Of a stretch of DNA of 64,000 bases, positions 17,281-30,346 are shown in pieces. The notes under the pieces were generated by a model. That model was given only the letters and a program-made list of their open reading frames with translations. It had not been told where the DNA came from and did no database searches. Numbering within the stretch: position 1 is the stretch's first letter; the number at the start of each line of letters is the position of its first letter. This stretch comes from Sacculina carcini (taxonomy: Eukaryota > Arthropoda > Thecostraca > Sacculinidae), in contig OU696591.1 of assembly GCA_916048095.2 (NCBI GenBank), forward strand, positions 4,745,999 to 4,809,998. Reading direction: 5' to 3'. The position numbers were made by a program, and so were the translations under genes.

Positions 17281-19469
17281 TAGCATTAAAACCCGCCCGT
17301 TGTGCGGAGCAATTCATAACATGAAATTCATATTCAATTCGTAAAAAAATATGAAAAAATAAAAATGAAATAGGGTACACTCATAAAAATATTAATCAAT
17401 TGAAAATTATGAGTTTAATTATTTTTATTTCGACAAAATATTTCCCCTCAGTCCGCCTGAGTCATTTTTAAACCCGCCCGTCGTGCTGAATAATTAAGAA
17501 CTCGAACACTATCCGTTCTGGATCTTGAAGTCAAATCCATTGGTTTTGTGTATGGATTAATTCTACAGGGTAAATTGAACGTTCTATTGTCTATAGTTGC
17601 TGCCCGCGGAGCATTTTTATTTGTAAAAAAATACCTTTTTAAATGAACCATTTGAAAAAAATGAACTAAAAAATGGAAACACCTTTTTTAAACCCGCCCG
17701 TCGTGAGGAACAATTCATACAATAAAATTCATATTTGAAGTCAAATCCATTGGTTTTGTGTATGGATTAATTCTACAGGGAAAATTGAACGTTCTATTGT
17801 CTACAGTTGCTGCCCGCGGATCATTTTTATTTTAAATGTTTTTTTCTTTTTTCTAAATGAACCATTTGAAAAACGATCTAAAAATACTTTTTTAAACCCA
17901 CCCGTCGTGCGGAACAACTCATACAATAAAATTCATATCAAATCCATAAAATATAATGAATACAAATTGAAAACCAAAAAATGTAACCTATAAATATCTT
18001 AACCAATAGAAAAGTCTAAATGTGAATATTTTTGTTCTTATTTTGACAAATATTATCCCTCAACCCGCCTGATATATAAATCTGCCCGTCGTGTGGTATA
18101 ATTCAGAACACAAACACGAAACAAACAATGAAAGATGATGAAATCTTTTCATCAGAATGTTTCCAAACTATATTTATTACTTAACATCATTCCCCAATAT
18201 CATTTGCTTAAGTACTATTTCGCTTTTACCGCTATAATATTTATTGTTAAAATTTATATATTTTCCGCTATCATTAAAACCCAATATAACCTGAGTCAAA
18301 CCTACCCAACCCAACCCAACCATTCAATCTTGACCGCTCTCAGCCTAGTCTGAGGTGATTTAACTTATTAGTTTGTGATCACAAAATATACTGATGCGAT
18401 CATAATTTGTAATCAGAAGACTGAGATTATCTGCCCCAGGGGTCCCAAACACGCGGCCCACCAATACTTTTCTCTCAACCCGCCAATATAGTATCGGGAC
18501 CAAACTGTAAGGCAGCTAAATTCACATTTGTTGCATAATGCGATATAATTATACACCATTATCATATTATCTCATAATTCCCGGTTAATGCTTCCACTAA
18601 TGCATCATATTCATACAGTTGTTATTTTTTGGATTACACCGATATTACAGCCCTTGATATTACAGCCGATATTATATTATGCAACCTATATTCTGCTACG
18701 TATTATTCCTAATACATATATCATCAGATCGCAAAATATATTTAAAGGTTCACATCATTCTCCAAAATCATTTGCTTAAGAGCTATTCTACTTTTATCGC
18801 TAGAATATTTACTGCTAGCAAAATATCATATACCTCGCTATCATTTAAACCCACTCTTTATAGATACATTTAATTCGCCCGTCGTGCGGAACAGTTCATA
18901 AAATATAATTAATATTCAATTCATAAAAAAATTAGTGCAAATTGAAAAAGAAAAACAAACCCACAGGAAAGTTATAGCTAATATAAAAGTCTAAATGTGA
19001 AATTTATGTTTCAATTTAGGAAACATGTTTTTCCACAACCCGCCTCATATTTAAAGCTGCCCGTCGTGCGGAATAATTCAGAACTCAAACACGAAACAAA
19101 CACAAATAAAATTGATGAAAAACGACCAATAGAAAGGTCAAATTTGTAAATTCTTGTTTTAATTATTGACGATGTTTTTCCCTCAACACTACTCAAATTC
19201 ACACCCGTCCTTCGTGTGTAGTAATTCAGACGTGTAACACTATCAAAACAATGAAACATCTCTATAATTCCAGATTAATGCTTCCTCTAAAACAGCATAT
19301 GCATATACTTGGCATTGCATGATATTACAACCCGTATCCTTATGCAACTCAAGCGTATGCAACTTGAAATTAAACCAATTAAATTACACAGTAAAGTTCA
19401 GTAGCTTACTTTGTTCCAAGTAGCATTTTACCCGCCCGTCGTGCGGAACATTTGATGTGTAAATATTGA
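17281..19469 (-). repeat. Degenerate Helitron modules with recurring CCCGCCCG(T/A)CGTG(C/A)GG hairpin motif
   Basis: The motif AACCCGCCCGTCGTGCGGAA(C/T)AATTCA recurs in variants near 17289, 17468, 17691, 17896, 18085, 18877, 19055 and 19434, often about 170-220 bp apart. It is followed each time by AT-rich sequence. This is the 3' part of a longer element; its inverted relatives are 32285-33720, 42500-43940 and 57960-59400. Short ORFs here are AT-rich and judged non-coding. Confidence 0.6.
18437..18475. other. hAT-like terminal sequence fragment
   Basis: CAGGGGTCCCAAACACGCGG resembles the CAGGGGT...GCGGCCC terminal repeats of hAT transposons. Only one end is present and no 8-bp duplication can be assigned. 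Inverted copies lie near 33070-33096, about 43291-43318 and about 58762-58789, each inside the same Helitron module. Confidence 0.4.
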
Positions 19470-21341
19470 GGACAATAAAGACTTTCTATTCAGTATAGTG
19501 TAGCATTAATTGAACTGTACGCAAAAAAACCACACCATCCATGCTTGGAGATAATATGATGCATTCTTAATTGTAATTGGGATTCAGTGAAATTTAATCG
19601 GTGTATATTCCTGTGTAATCGCAAGTGCGCATAATAGCTGTCAAATTGGCAATATGTCCTTTTGACTTTACACCGCCGTAACTTCCTTCAGACACCCTTT
19701 GGAAAATTACAAATTATACCGTATTGTAGAAAACAAGATTTCTAGCACGATGGTATAATTTATTTTTATGTATAACAAATAGTTACTGAGAAATAGTAGA
19801 AAAATGAATTAATTTTAGTCGCCCGGTGTTCATGTGTAATTTTGGATGTATTTGAGAATTTTGCCAATTTTACACGTTTTTTGTACCATTTGTGGGTATA
19901 AATTATAACTTATATTGTAGAACACAAAATTCTCTACACAGTAGTATGTTCCTGTGTAATCGCAAGTGCGTAAATTGTGATTGGACTTCAGTGAAATTAA
20001 ATCAGTGTATATTCATGTGTAATCGCAAGTGCGCATAATAGCTGTCAAATTGGCAACATGACATTTTGACTTTACATCGCCGTAACTTCCTTTAGATACA
20101 CTTTGGAAAATTAAAAATTATACCGTATTGTAGAAAACAAAATTTCTAGCACGATGGTATAATTTATTTTCATGTATAACAAATAGTTACTGATAAATAG
20201 TAGAAAAATGAATTAATTTTAGTCGCCCGGTGTTCAAGTGTAATTTTGGATGTATTTGAGAATTTTGCCAATTTTACACGTTTTTTGTATCTTTTGTGGG
20301 TATAAATTATAGCTTATCTTGTAGAACACAAAATTATCTACACAGTAGTATATTCCTGTGTAATCGCAAGTGCGCAAAATAGCTGACAAATTGGCAATAT
20401 GTCTTTTTGACTTTACACCGTCGTAACTTACTTCAGATATACTTTGTAAAATTACAAATTATACCGTATTGTAGAAAACAAAATTTCCAGCACAATGGTA
20501 TAATTTATTTTTATGTGTAACAAATAGTTACTGAGAAATAGTAGAAAAATGAATTAATTTTAGTCGCCCGGTGTTCAAGTGTAATTTTGGATGTATTTGA
20601 GAATTTTTCCAATTTTACGTTTTTGGTATCATTTGTGGGTATAAATTAGAATATTTCTTGTAGAACATAAACTTCTCTACACAATAGTATAATTTTTATA
20701 GCTGTAACTCTGCTGGTTTATGAGGAATAGATAGGAGAATATTGACCAAAATATTCGCGTTTTTCAGTGCTAATTTTGCATTTTTGACTTTGTCATTTTG
20801 ACTTCACACCGCGGTAACATTTTTTTAATACACTTTGGAAAATTAAAAATTATACCGTGCTGTAGAAAACAAAATTCCCAGCATGATGGTATTATTTATT
20901 TAGATGTGTGATTATTAGTTTTTGAGAAATAGAGAAAAAAGTATAGAAAATTGGACGCGAGGAGTTTAAATAAAATTTTGAATGTAGATTGATTGTTTTC
21001 CATTTAAGATGTTTTATATTTAATTTTTGGGTATAAATTATAATTTGTTGAGTAGAAGAGAAAATTTTCTACACAGTGGTATAATTTTTATAGTTGTACC
21101 ATTGCTGTTTTAGGAAGAGTAGTCTTCAGAAAATTGACCAAAATTTTCGCATTTTTCAGGGTTCATTTTGTCTTTTCACCGCTATAACTTTTTTTATTTC
21201 ATTTTTGAAATTTAAAATTTAATCTAAAGTGTAGACAAGAAAATTTACAACGTGATGGTATATATTGTTAGCGGGTAAGCTAAGTGGTGGCCGAATAATA
21301 GCTGATAGAAAATGGACCAAGGAGGGTCGAACAGACACACA

Positions 21342-21376
<35 letters not shown>

Positions 21377-21397
21377 GATCTCTTTTATATATATAGA
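19470..21397 (-). repeat. Tandem 340-400 bp AT-rich monomers ending in a Helitron 5' terminus
   Basis: The anchor ACCGC(C/G)GTAAC recurs near 19674, 20080, 20418, 20808 and (as ACCGCTATAAC) 21178, giving monomers of about 340-400 bp. Each has CTTTGGAAAATT, ATACCGT, TGTAGAAAACA and GGTATAATTTAT blocks. The region closes with a CA/GACA microsatellite, GAGGATCTC and TTTTATATATATAGA, which on the minus strand is the element start TCTATATATATAAAAGAGATCC. No coding function seen. Confidence 0.65.
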
Positions 21398-23208
21398 CTA
21401 GCATTAAAACCCGCCCGTTGTGCGGAACAATTCATAAAAATATTGCAAATTAAAAATAAATAAGGCAAAGTCATGAAAACCTTAATCAATTAAAAGGTCT
21501 AAATTTCATTATTTTTAATTTTATTTTGACAAAATATTTTCACTCAGCCCGCCTCATATTTAAACCCGCCCGACGTGAGGAAAAATTCAGAACTCGAACA
21601 CCATCCGTTCTGGTTCTTGAAGTCGAATCCATTAGTTTTGTATATGAATTCATTCTATACGGTGAAATTGAACGTTTTATTGCTGCCCGCGGGACATTTT
21701 TATTTCATAAAAATGAGCCATCGCTTCGTTTGCGTTTGAAGCCCCTGATCATTGAACCAGCGAACCATGAACCAGCGCAATTATGTCACCTCATATTCAA
21801 GCATACATACACAGACAGACAGATAATTTCTTCTTTATGTATATATATGGCATTAAAACCCGCCCGTTGTGCGGAGCAATTAATAAAAATATTGCAAATT
21901 AAAAATAAATAAGGCAAAGTCATGAAAACCTTAATCAATTAAAAGGTCTAAATTTCATTATTTTTAATTTTATTTTGACAAAATATTTTCACTCAGCCCG
22001 CCTCATATTTAAACCCGCCCGACGTGAGGAAAAATTCAGAACTCGAACACCATCCGTTCTGGTTCTTGAAGTCGAATCCATTAGTTTTGTATATGAATTC
22101 ATTCTATACGGTGAAATTGAACGTTTTATTGCTGCCCGCGGGACATTTTTATTTCATAAAAATGAGCCATCGCTTCGTTTGCGTTTGAAGCCCCTGATCA
22201 TTGAACCAGCGAACCATGAACCAGCGCAATTATGTCACCTCATATTCAAGCATACATACACAGACAGACAGATAATTTCTTCTTTATGTATATATATGGC
22301 ATTAAAACCCGCCCGTTGTGCGGAGCAATTAATAAAAATATTGCAAATTAAAAACAAATAAGGCAAACTCATGAAAACATTAATCAATTAAAAGGTCTAA
22401 ATTTCATTATTTTTAATTTTATTTTGACAAAATATTTTCACTAAACCCGCCTCATATTTAAACCCGCCCGACGTGAGGAATAATTCAGAACTCGAACACC
22501 ATCCGTTCTGGTTCTTGAAGTCAAATCCATTAGTTTTGTATATGAATTCATTCTATACGGTGAAATTGAACGTTTTATTGCTGCCCGCGGGACATTTTTA
22601 TTTCATAAAAATGAGCCATCGCTTCGTTTGCGTTTGAAGCCCCTGATCATTGAACCAGCGAACCATGAACCAGCGCAATTATGTCACCTCATATTCAAGC
22701 ATACATACACAGACAGACAGATAATTTCTTCTTTATGTATATATATGGCATTAAAACCCGCCCGTTGTGCGGAGCAATTAATAAAAATATTGCAAATTAA
22801 AAACAAATAAGGCAAACTCATGAAAACATTAATCAATTAAAAGGTCTAAATTTCATTATTTTTAATTTTATTTAGACAAAATATTTTCACTAAACCCGCC
22901 TCATATTTAAACCCGCCCGACGTGAGGAATAATTCAGAACTCGAACACCATCCGTTCTGGTTCTTGAAGTCAAATCCATTAGTTTTGTATATGAATTCAT
23001 TCTATACGGTGAAATTGAACGTTTTATTGCTGCCCGCGGGACATTTTTATTTCATAAAAATGAGCCATCGCTTCGTTTGCGTTTGAAGCCCCTGATCATT
23101 GAACCAGCGAACCATGAACCAGCGCAATTATGTCACCTCATATTCAAGCATACATACACAGACAGACAGATAATTTCTTCTTTATGTATATATATATATA
23201 TATATATA
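21398..23208 (-). repeat. Four tandem Helitron-like units of 449 bp
   Basis: Units begin (plus strand) at GCATTAAAACCCG at 21401, 21850, 22299 and 22748; the first three periods are exactly 449 bp and the last is longer by a TA expansion. Each has the 3' hairpin, an internal second CCCGCCCGACGTGAGG motif and a GACA/TA end. The 21397|21398 junction reads TCTATATA against CTAG on the minus strand, so one element ends exactly where the next begins. The 128-residue ORFs spanning unit boundaries are fortuitous. Confidence 0.75.
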
Positions 23209-24570
23209 TAGCATTAAAACCCGCCCGTTGTGCGGAGCAATTCATAACACTTCAGATACACTTTGGAAAATTCAGATACACTTTGGAAAATTAAGAATAA
23301 TACCGTGTTGTAGAAAACAAAATTTCTAGCACGATGGTATAATTAATTTTAATGTATGACAAACAGTTCCTGAGAAATGGGTAGAAAAATGAATAAATTT
23401 TAGTCACCCGGTGTTCAAGTGTAATTTTGGATGTATTTGAGAATTTTGCCAATTTTACACGTTTTTTGTATCATTTGTGGGTATAAATTATAGCTTATCT
23501 TGTAGAACACAAAATTATCTACATAGTAGTATATTCCTGTGTAATCGCAAGTGCGCATAATAGCTGTCAAATTGGCAATATGTCCTTTTGAATTTACACC
23601 GCCGTAACTTCCTTTAGATACACTTTGCAAAATTACAAATTATACCGTATTGTAGAAAACAAACTTTCCAGCACAATGGTATAATTTATTTTTATGTGTA
23701 ACAAATAGTTCTTGAGAAATAGGTAGAAAAATGAATTAATTTTAGTCGCACGGTGTTCAAGTGTAATTTTGGATGTATTTGAGAATTTTTCCAATTTTAC
23801 ACGTTTTTTGTATCATTTGTGGGTATAAATTATAGCGTTTCTTGTAGAACACAAAATTTTCTACACAATAGTATAATTTTTATAACTGTAACTCTGCTGG
23901 TTTAAGAGGAATAGATAGCGGAATATTGACCAAAATATTCGCGTTTTTCAGTGCCTTTTTGACTTTGTCATTTTGACTTCACACCGCCGTAACTTTTTCT
24001 TAATACGCTCTGGAAAATTAAAATTTATACCGTGCTGTAGAAAACAAAATTCCCAGCATGATGGTAATATTTATTTAGATGTGTGATGTTTAGTTGCTGA
24101 GAAATAGAGAAAAAAGTACAGAAAATCGGACGCGTCGAGCTTAAATATAATTTTGAATGTAGACTGAAATTTTGTCATTTTTACATATTTTATATTTAAT
24201 TTTTTGATAATAATTATAACCTATCTTGTAGAACAGAAAATTCTCTACACAGTGGTATAATCTGTTTGGCTGTACCATTTCTGGTTTATGAGGAGTAGAT
24301 GGCAGAGCATTGACCACAATTTTCGCATTTTTCAGGGTTCATTTTGTCTTTTCACCGCTATAACTTTTTTTGATTTCATTTTTGAAATTTAAAATTTAAT
24401 CTAAAGTGTAGACAAGAAAATTTCCAACGTGATGGTATAAATTTTCAGCGGGTACACCAAGTGGTGGCCGAATAATAGCTGATAGAAAATGGACCAAGGA
24501 GGGTCGAACAGACACACAGACAGACACACACACAGACAGACACACAGAGGATCTCTTTTATATATATAGA
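23209..24570 (-). mobile_element. Non-autonomous Helitron, 1,362-bp copy 1
   Basis: On the minus strand it starts TCTATATATATAAAAGAGATCC (24570) and ends with the CCGC/GCGG hairpin and AATGCTA (23209), flanked by TA repeats. The interior is GT/GTCT microsatellite and AT-rich tandem monomers. There is no Rep or helicase ORF, so it would depend on enzymes supplied in trans. Confidence 0.7.
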
Positions 24571-24586
24571 TATATATATATATATA

Positions 24587-25948
24587 TAGCATTAAAACCC
24601 GCCCGTTGTGCGGAGCAATTCATAACACTTCAGATACACTTTGGAAAATTCAGATACACTTTGGAAAATTAAGAATAATACCGTGTTGTAGAAAACAAAA
24701 TTTCTAGCACGATGGTATAATTAATTTTAATGTATGACAAACAGTTCCTGAGAAATGGGTAGAAAAATGAATAAATTTTAGTCACCCGGTGTTCAAGTGT
24801 AATTTTGGATGTATTTGAGAATTTTGCCAATTTTACACGTTTTTTGTATCATTTGTGGGTATAAATTATAGCTTATCTTGTAGAACACAAAATTATCTAC
24901 ATAGTAGTATATTCCTGTGTAATCGCAAGTGCGCATAATAGCTGTCAAATTGGCAATATGTCCTTTTGAATTTACACCGCCGTAACTTCCTTTAGATACA
25001 CTTTGCAAAATTACAAATTATACCGTATTGTAGAAAACAAACTTTCCAGCACAATGGTATAATTTATTTTTATGTGTAACAAATAGTTCTTGAGAAATAG
25101 GTAGAAAAATGAATTAATTTTAGTCGCACGGTGTTCAAGTGTAATTTTGGATGTATTTGAGAATTTTTCCAATTTTACACGTTTTTTGTATCATTTGTGG
25201 GTATAAATTATAGCGTTTCTTGTAGAACACAAAATTTTCTACACAATAGTATAATTTTTATAACTGTAACTCTGCTGGTTTAAGAGGAATAGATAGCGGA
25301 ATATTGACCAAAATATTCGCGTTTTTCAGTGCCTTTTTGACTTTGTCATTTTGACTTCACACCGCCGTAACTTTTTCCTAATACGCTCTGGAAAATTAAA
25401 ATTTATACCGTGCTGTAGAAAACAAAATTCCCAGCATGATGGTAATATTTATTTAGATGTGTGATGTTTAGTTGCTGAGAAATAGAGAAAAAAGTACAGA
25501 AAATCGGACGCGTCGAGCTTAAATATAATTTTGAATGTAGACTGAAATTTTGTCATTTTTACATATTTTATATTTAATTTTTTGATAATAATTATAACCT
25601 ATCTTGTAGAACAGAAAATTCTCTACACAGTGGTATAATCTGTTTGGCTGTACCATTTCTGGTTTATGAGGAGTAGATGGCAGAGCATTGACCACAATTT
25701 TCGCATTTTTCAGGGTTCATTTTGTCTTTTCACCGCTATAACTTTTTTTGATTTCATTTTTGAAATTTAAAATTTAATCTAAAGTGTAGACAAGAAAATT
25801 TCCAACGTGATGGTATAAATTTTCAGCGGGTACACCAAGTGGTGGCCGAATAATAGCTGATAGAAAATGGACCAAGGAGGGTCGAACAGACACACAGACA
25901 GACACACACACAGACAGACACACAGAGGATCTCTTTTATATATATAGA
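24587..25948 (-). mobile_element. Non-autonomous Helitron, 1,362-bp copy 2
   Basis: Same termini and length as copy 1, separated from it by 16 bp of TA repeat. Differs by very few substitutions (for example TTTTTCC for TTTTTCT near 25375). Confidence 0.7.
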
Positions 25949-25966
25949 TAGATATATATATATATA

Positions 25967-27328
25967 TAGCATTAAAACCCGCCCGTTGTGCGGAGCAATT
26001 CATAACACTTCAGATACACTTTGGAAAATTCAGATACACTTTGGAAAATTAAGAATAATACCGTGTTGTAGAAAACAAAATTTCTAGCACGATGGTATAA
26101 TTAATTTTAATGTATGACAAACAGTTCCTGAGAAATGGGTAGAAAAATGAATAAATTTTAGTCACCCGGTGTTCAAGTGTAATTTTGGATGTATTTGAGA
26201 ATTTTGCCAATTTTACACGTTTTTTGTATCATTTGTGGGTATAAATTATAGCTTATCTTGTAGAACACAAAATTATCTACATAGTAGTATATTCCTGTGT
26301 AATCGCAAGTGCGCATAATAGCTGTCAAATTGGCAATATGTCCTTTTGAATTTACACCGCCGTAACTTCCTTTAGATACACTTTGCAAAATTACAAATTA
26401 TACCGTATTGTAGAAAACAAACTTTCCAGCACAATGGTATAATTTATTTTTATGTGTAACAAATAGTTCTTGAGAAATAGGTAGAAAAATGAATTAATTT
26501 TAGTCGCACGGTGTTCAAGTGTAATTTTGGATGTATTTGAGAATTTTTCCAATTTTACACGTTTTTTGTATCATTTGTGGGTATAAATTATAGCGTTTCT
26601 TGTAGAACACAAAATTTTCTACACAATAGTATAATTTTTATAACTGTAACTCTGCTGGTTTAAGAGGAATAGATAGCGGAATATTGACCAAAATATTCGC
26701 GTTTTTCAGTGCCTTTTTGACTTTGTCATTTTGACTTCACACCGCCGTAACTTTTTCCTAATACGCTCTGGAAAATTAAAATTTATACCGTGCTGTAGAA
26801 AACAAAATTCCCAGCATGATGGTAATATTTATTTAGATGTGTGATGTTTAGTTGCTGAGAAATAGAGAAAAAAGTACAGAAAATCGGACGCGTCGAGCTT
26901 AAATATAATTTTGAATGTAGACTGAAATTTTGTCATTTTTACATATTTTCTATTTAATTTTTAGATAATAATTATAACCTATCTTGTAGAACAGAAAATT
27001 CTCTACACAGTGGTATAATCTGTTTGGCTGTACCATTTCTGGTTTATGAGGAGTAGATGGCAGAGCATTGACCACAATTTTCGCATTTTTCAGGGTTCAT
27101 TTTGTCTTTTCACCGCTATAACTTTTTTTGATTTCATTTTTGAAATTTAAAATTTAATCTAAAGTGTAGACAAGAAAATTTCCAACGTGATGGTATAAAT
27201 TTTCAGCGGGTACACCAAGTGGTGGCCGAATAATAGCTGATAGAAAATGGACCAAGGAGGGTCGAACAGACACACAGACAGACACACACACAGACAGACA
27301 CACAGAGGATCTCTTTTATATATATAGA
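25967..27328 (-). mobile_element. Non-autonomous Helitron, 1,362-bp copy 3
   Basis: Same termini and length, 18 bp of TA repeat after copy 2. Carries private changes near 26950-26965. Confidence 0.7.
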
Positions 27329-28948
27329 TATATATATATATATATAGCAAATTCAGAACTCGAACACCATCCGTTCTGGTTCTTGAAGTCGAATCCATTA
27401 GTTTTGTATATGAATTCATTCTATACGGTGAAATTGAACGTTTTATTGCTGCCCGCGGGACATTTTTATTTCATAAAAATGAGCCATCGCTTCGTTTGCG
27501 TTTGAAGCCCCTGATCATTGAACCAGCGAACCATGAACCAGCGCAATTATGTCACCTCATATTCAAGCATACATACACAGACAGACAGATAATTTCTTCT
27601 TTATGTATATATATGGCATTAAAACCCGCCCGTTGTGCGGAGCAATTAATAAAAATATTGCAAATTAAAAATAAATAAGGCAAAGTCATGAAAACCTTAA
27701 TCAATTAAAAGGTCTAAATTTCATTATTTTTAATTTTATTTTGACAAAATATTTTCACTCAGCCCGCCTCATATTTAAACCCGCCCGACGTGAGGAAAAA
27801 TTCAGAACTCGAACACCATCCGTTCTGGTTCTTGAAGTCGAATCCATTAGTTTTGTATATGAATTCATTCTATACGGTGAAATTGAACGTTTTATTGCTG
27901 CCCGCGGGACATTTTTATTTCATAAAAATGAGCCATCGCTTCGTTTGCGTTTGAAGCCCCTGATCATTGAACCAGCGAACCATGAACCAGCGCAATTATG
28001 TCACCTCATATTCAAGCATACATACACAGACAGACAGATAATTTCTTCTTTATGTATATATATGGCATTAAAACCCGCCCGTTGTGCGGAGCAATTAATA
28101 AAAATATTGCAAATTAAAAACAAATAAGGCAAACTCATGAAAACATTAATCAATTAAAAGGTCTAAATTTCATTATTTTTAATTTTATTTTGACAAAATA
28201 TTTTCACTAAACCCGCCTCATATTTAAACCCGCCCGACGTGAGGAATAATTCAGAACTCGAACACCATCCGTTCTGGTTCTTGAAGTCAAATCCATTAGT
28301 TTTGTATATGAATTCATTCTATACGGTGAAATTGAACGTTTTATTGCTGCCCGCGGGACATTTTTATTTCATAAAAATGAGCCATCGCTTCGTTTGCGTT
28401 TGAAGCCCCTGATCATTGAACCAGCGAACCATGAACCAGCGCAATTATGTCACCTCATATTCAAGCATACATACACAGACAGACAGATAATTTCTTCTTT
28501 ATGTATATATATGGCATTAAAACCCGCCCGTTGTGCGGAGCAATTAATAAAAATATTGCAAATTAAAAACAAATAAGGCAAACTCATGAAAACATTAATC
28601 AATTAAAAGGTCTAAATTTCATTATTTTTAATTTTATTTAGACAAAATATTTTCACTAAACCCGCCTCATATTTAAACCCGCCCGACGTGAGGAATAATT
28701 CAGAACTCGAACACCATCCGTTCTGGTTCTTGAAGTCAAATCCATTAGTTTTGTATATGAATTCATTCTATACGGTGAAATTGAACGTTTTATTGCTGCC
28801 CGCGGGACATTTTTATTTCATAAAAATGAGCCATCGCTTCGTTTGCGTTTGAAGCCCCTGATCATTGAACCAGCGAACCATGAACCAGCGCAATTATGTC
28901 ACCTCATATTCAAGCATACATACACAGACAGGCAGATAATTTCTTCTT

Positions 28949-28980
<32 letters not shown>
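27329..28980 (-). repeat. Second array of 449-bp Helitron-like units
   Basis: Starts with TA repeat and a broken join (TAGCAAATTCAG near 27346-27357), then repeats 21585-23208 at a constant 5,766-bp offset. Unit starts are at 27616, 28065 and 28514. The join marks the edge of a segmental duplication. Confidence 0.75.
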
Positions 28981-28983
<3 letters not shown>

Positions 28984-30342
28984 CATTAAAACCCGCCCGT
29001 TGTGCGGAGCAATTCATAACACTTCAGATACACTTTGGAAAATTCAGATACACTTTGGAAAATTAAGAATAATACCGTGTTGTAGAAAACAAAATTTCTA
29101 GCACGATGGTATAATTAATTTTAATGTATGACAAACAGTTCCTGAGAAATGGGTAGAAAAATGAATAAATTTTAGTCACCCGGTGTTCAAGTGTAATTTT
29201 GGATGTATTTGAGAATTTTGCCAATTTTACACGTTTTTTGTATCATTTGTGGGTATAAATTATAGCTTATCTTGTAGAACACAAAATTATCTACATAGTA
29301 GTATATTCCTGTGTAATCGCAAGTGCGCATAATAGCTGTCAAATTGGCAATATGTCCTTTTGAATTTACACCGCCGTAACTTCCTTTAGATACACTTTGC
29401 AAAATTACAAATTATACCGTATTGTAGAAAACAAACTTTCCAGCACAATGGTATAATTTATTTTTATGTGTAACAAATAGTTCTTGAGAAATAGGTAGAA
29501 AAATGAATTAATTTTAGTCGCACGGTGTTCAAGTGTAATTTTGGATGTATTTGAGAATTTTTCCAATTTTACACGTTTTTTGTATCATTTGTGGGTATAA
29601 ATTATAGCGTTTCTTGTAGAACACAAAATTTTCTACACAATAGTATAATTTTTATAACTGTAACTCTGCTGGTTTAAGAGGAATAGATAGCGGAATATTG
29701 ACCAAAATATTCGCGTTTTTCAGTGCCTTTTTGACTTTGTCATTTTGACTTCACACCGCCGTAACTTTTTCCTAATACGCTCTGGAAAATTAAAATTTAT
29801 ACCGTGCTGTAGAAAACAAAATTCCCAGCATGATGGTAATATTTATTTAGATGTGTGATGTTTAGTTGCTGAGAAATAGAGAAAAAAGTACAGAAAATCG
29901 GACGCGTCGAGCTTAAATATAATTTTGAATGTAGACTGAAATTTTGTCATTTTTACATATTTTATATTTAATTTTTTGATAATAATTATAACCTATCTTG
30001 TAGAACAGAAAATTCTCTACACAGTGGTATAATCTGTTTGGCTGTACCATTTCTGGTTTATGAGGAGTAGATGGCAGAGCATTGACCACAATTTTCGCAT
30101 TTTTCAGGGTTCATTTTGTCTTTTCACCGCTATAACTTTTTTTGATTTCATTTTTGAAATTTAAAATTTAATCTAAAGTGTAGACAAGAAAATTTCCAAC
30201 GTGATGGTATAAATTTTCAGCGGGTACACCAAGTGGTGGCCGAATAATAGCTGATAGAAAATGGACCAAGGAGGGTCGAACAGACACACAGACAGACACA
30301 CACACAGACAGACACACAGAGGATCTCTTTTATATATATAGA
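28981..30342 (-). mobile_element. Non-autonomous Helitron, 1,362-bp copy 4
   Basis: Same length and termini. Its 5' end (30342) stands four bases from the 5' end of a plus-strand element (30347), forming a head-to-head palindromic junction of TA and GAGATCC sequence. Confidence 0.7.
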
Positions 30343-30346
30343 TATA

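Noticed and set aside
18301-18330. AACCC-type tandem as telomeric repeat
   Set aside because: Only about four imperfect units, embedded in a Helitron module and repeated with it elsewhere.
21526-21912. 128-residue ORF repeated in the 449-bp unit arrays
   Set aside because: It crosses the border between adjacent units and its C-terminus is the next unit's hairpin region; it is a by-product of tandem arrangement.
23415-23630. 71-residue minus-strand ORF repeated many times, and its 75-residue plus-strand relative at 30596
   Set aside because: Both contain a similar CVENF/YVDNF...FYK pattern, but this follows from DNA-level identity of tandem monomers. The ORFs are short, AT-rich and end at monomer borders.
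21398-30342. CRISPR-like array
   Set aside because: Repeats are hundreds of bases long, directly adjacent, without unique spacers, and in eukaryote-type mobile DNA.
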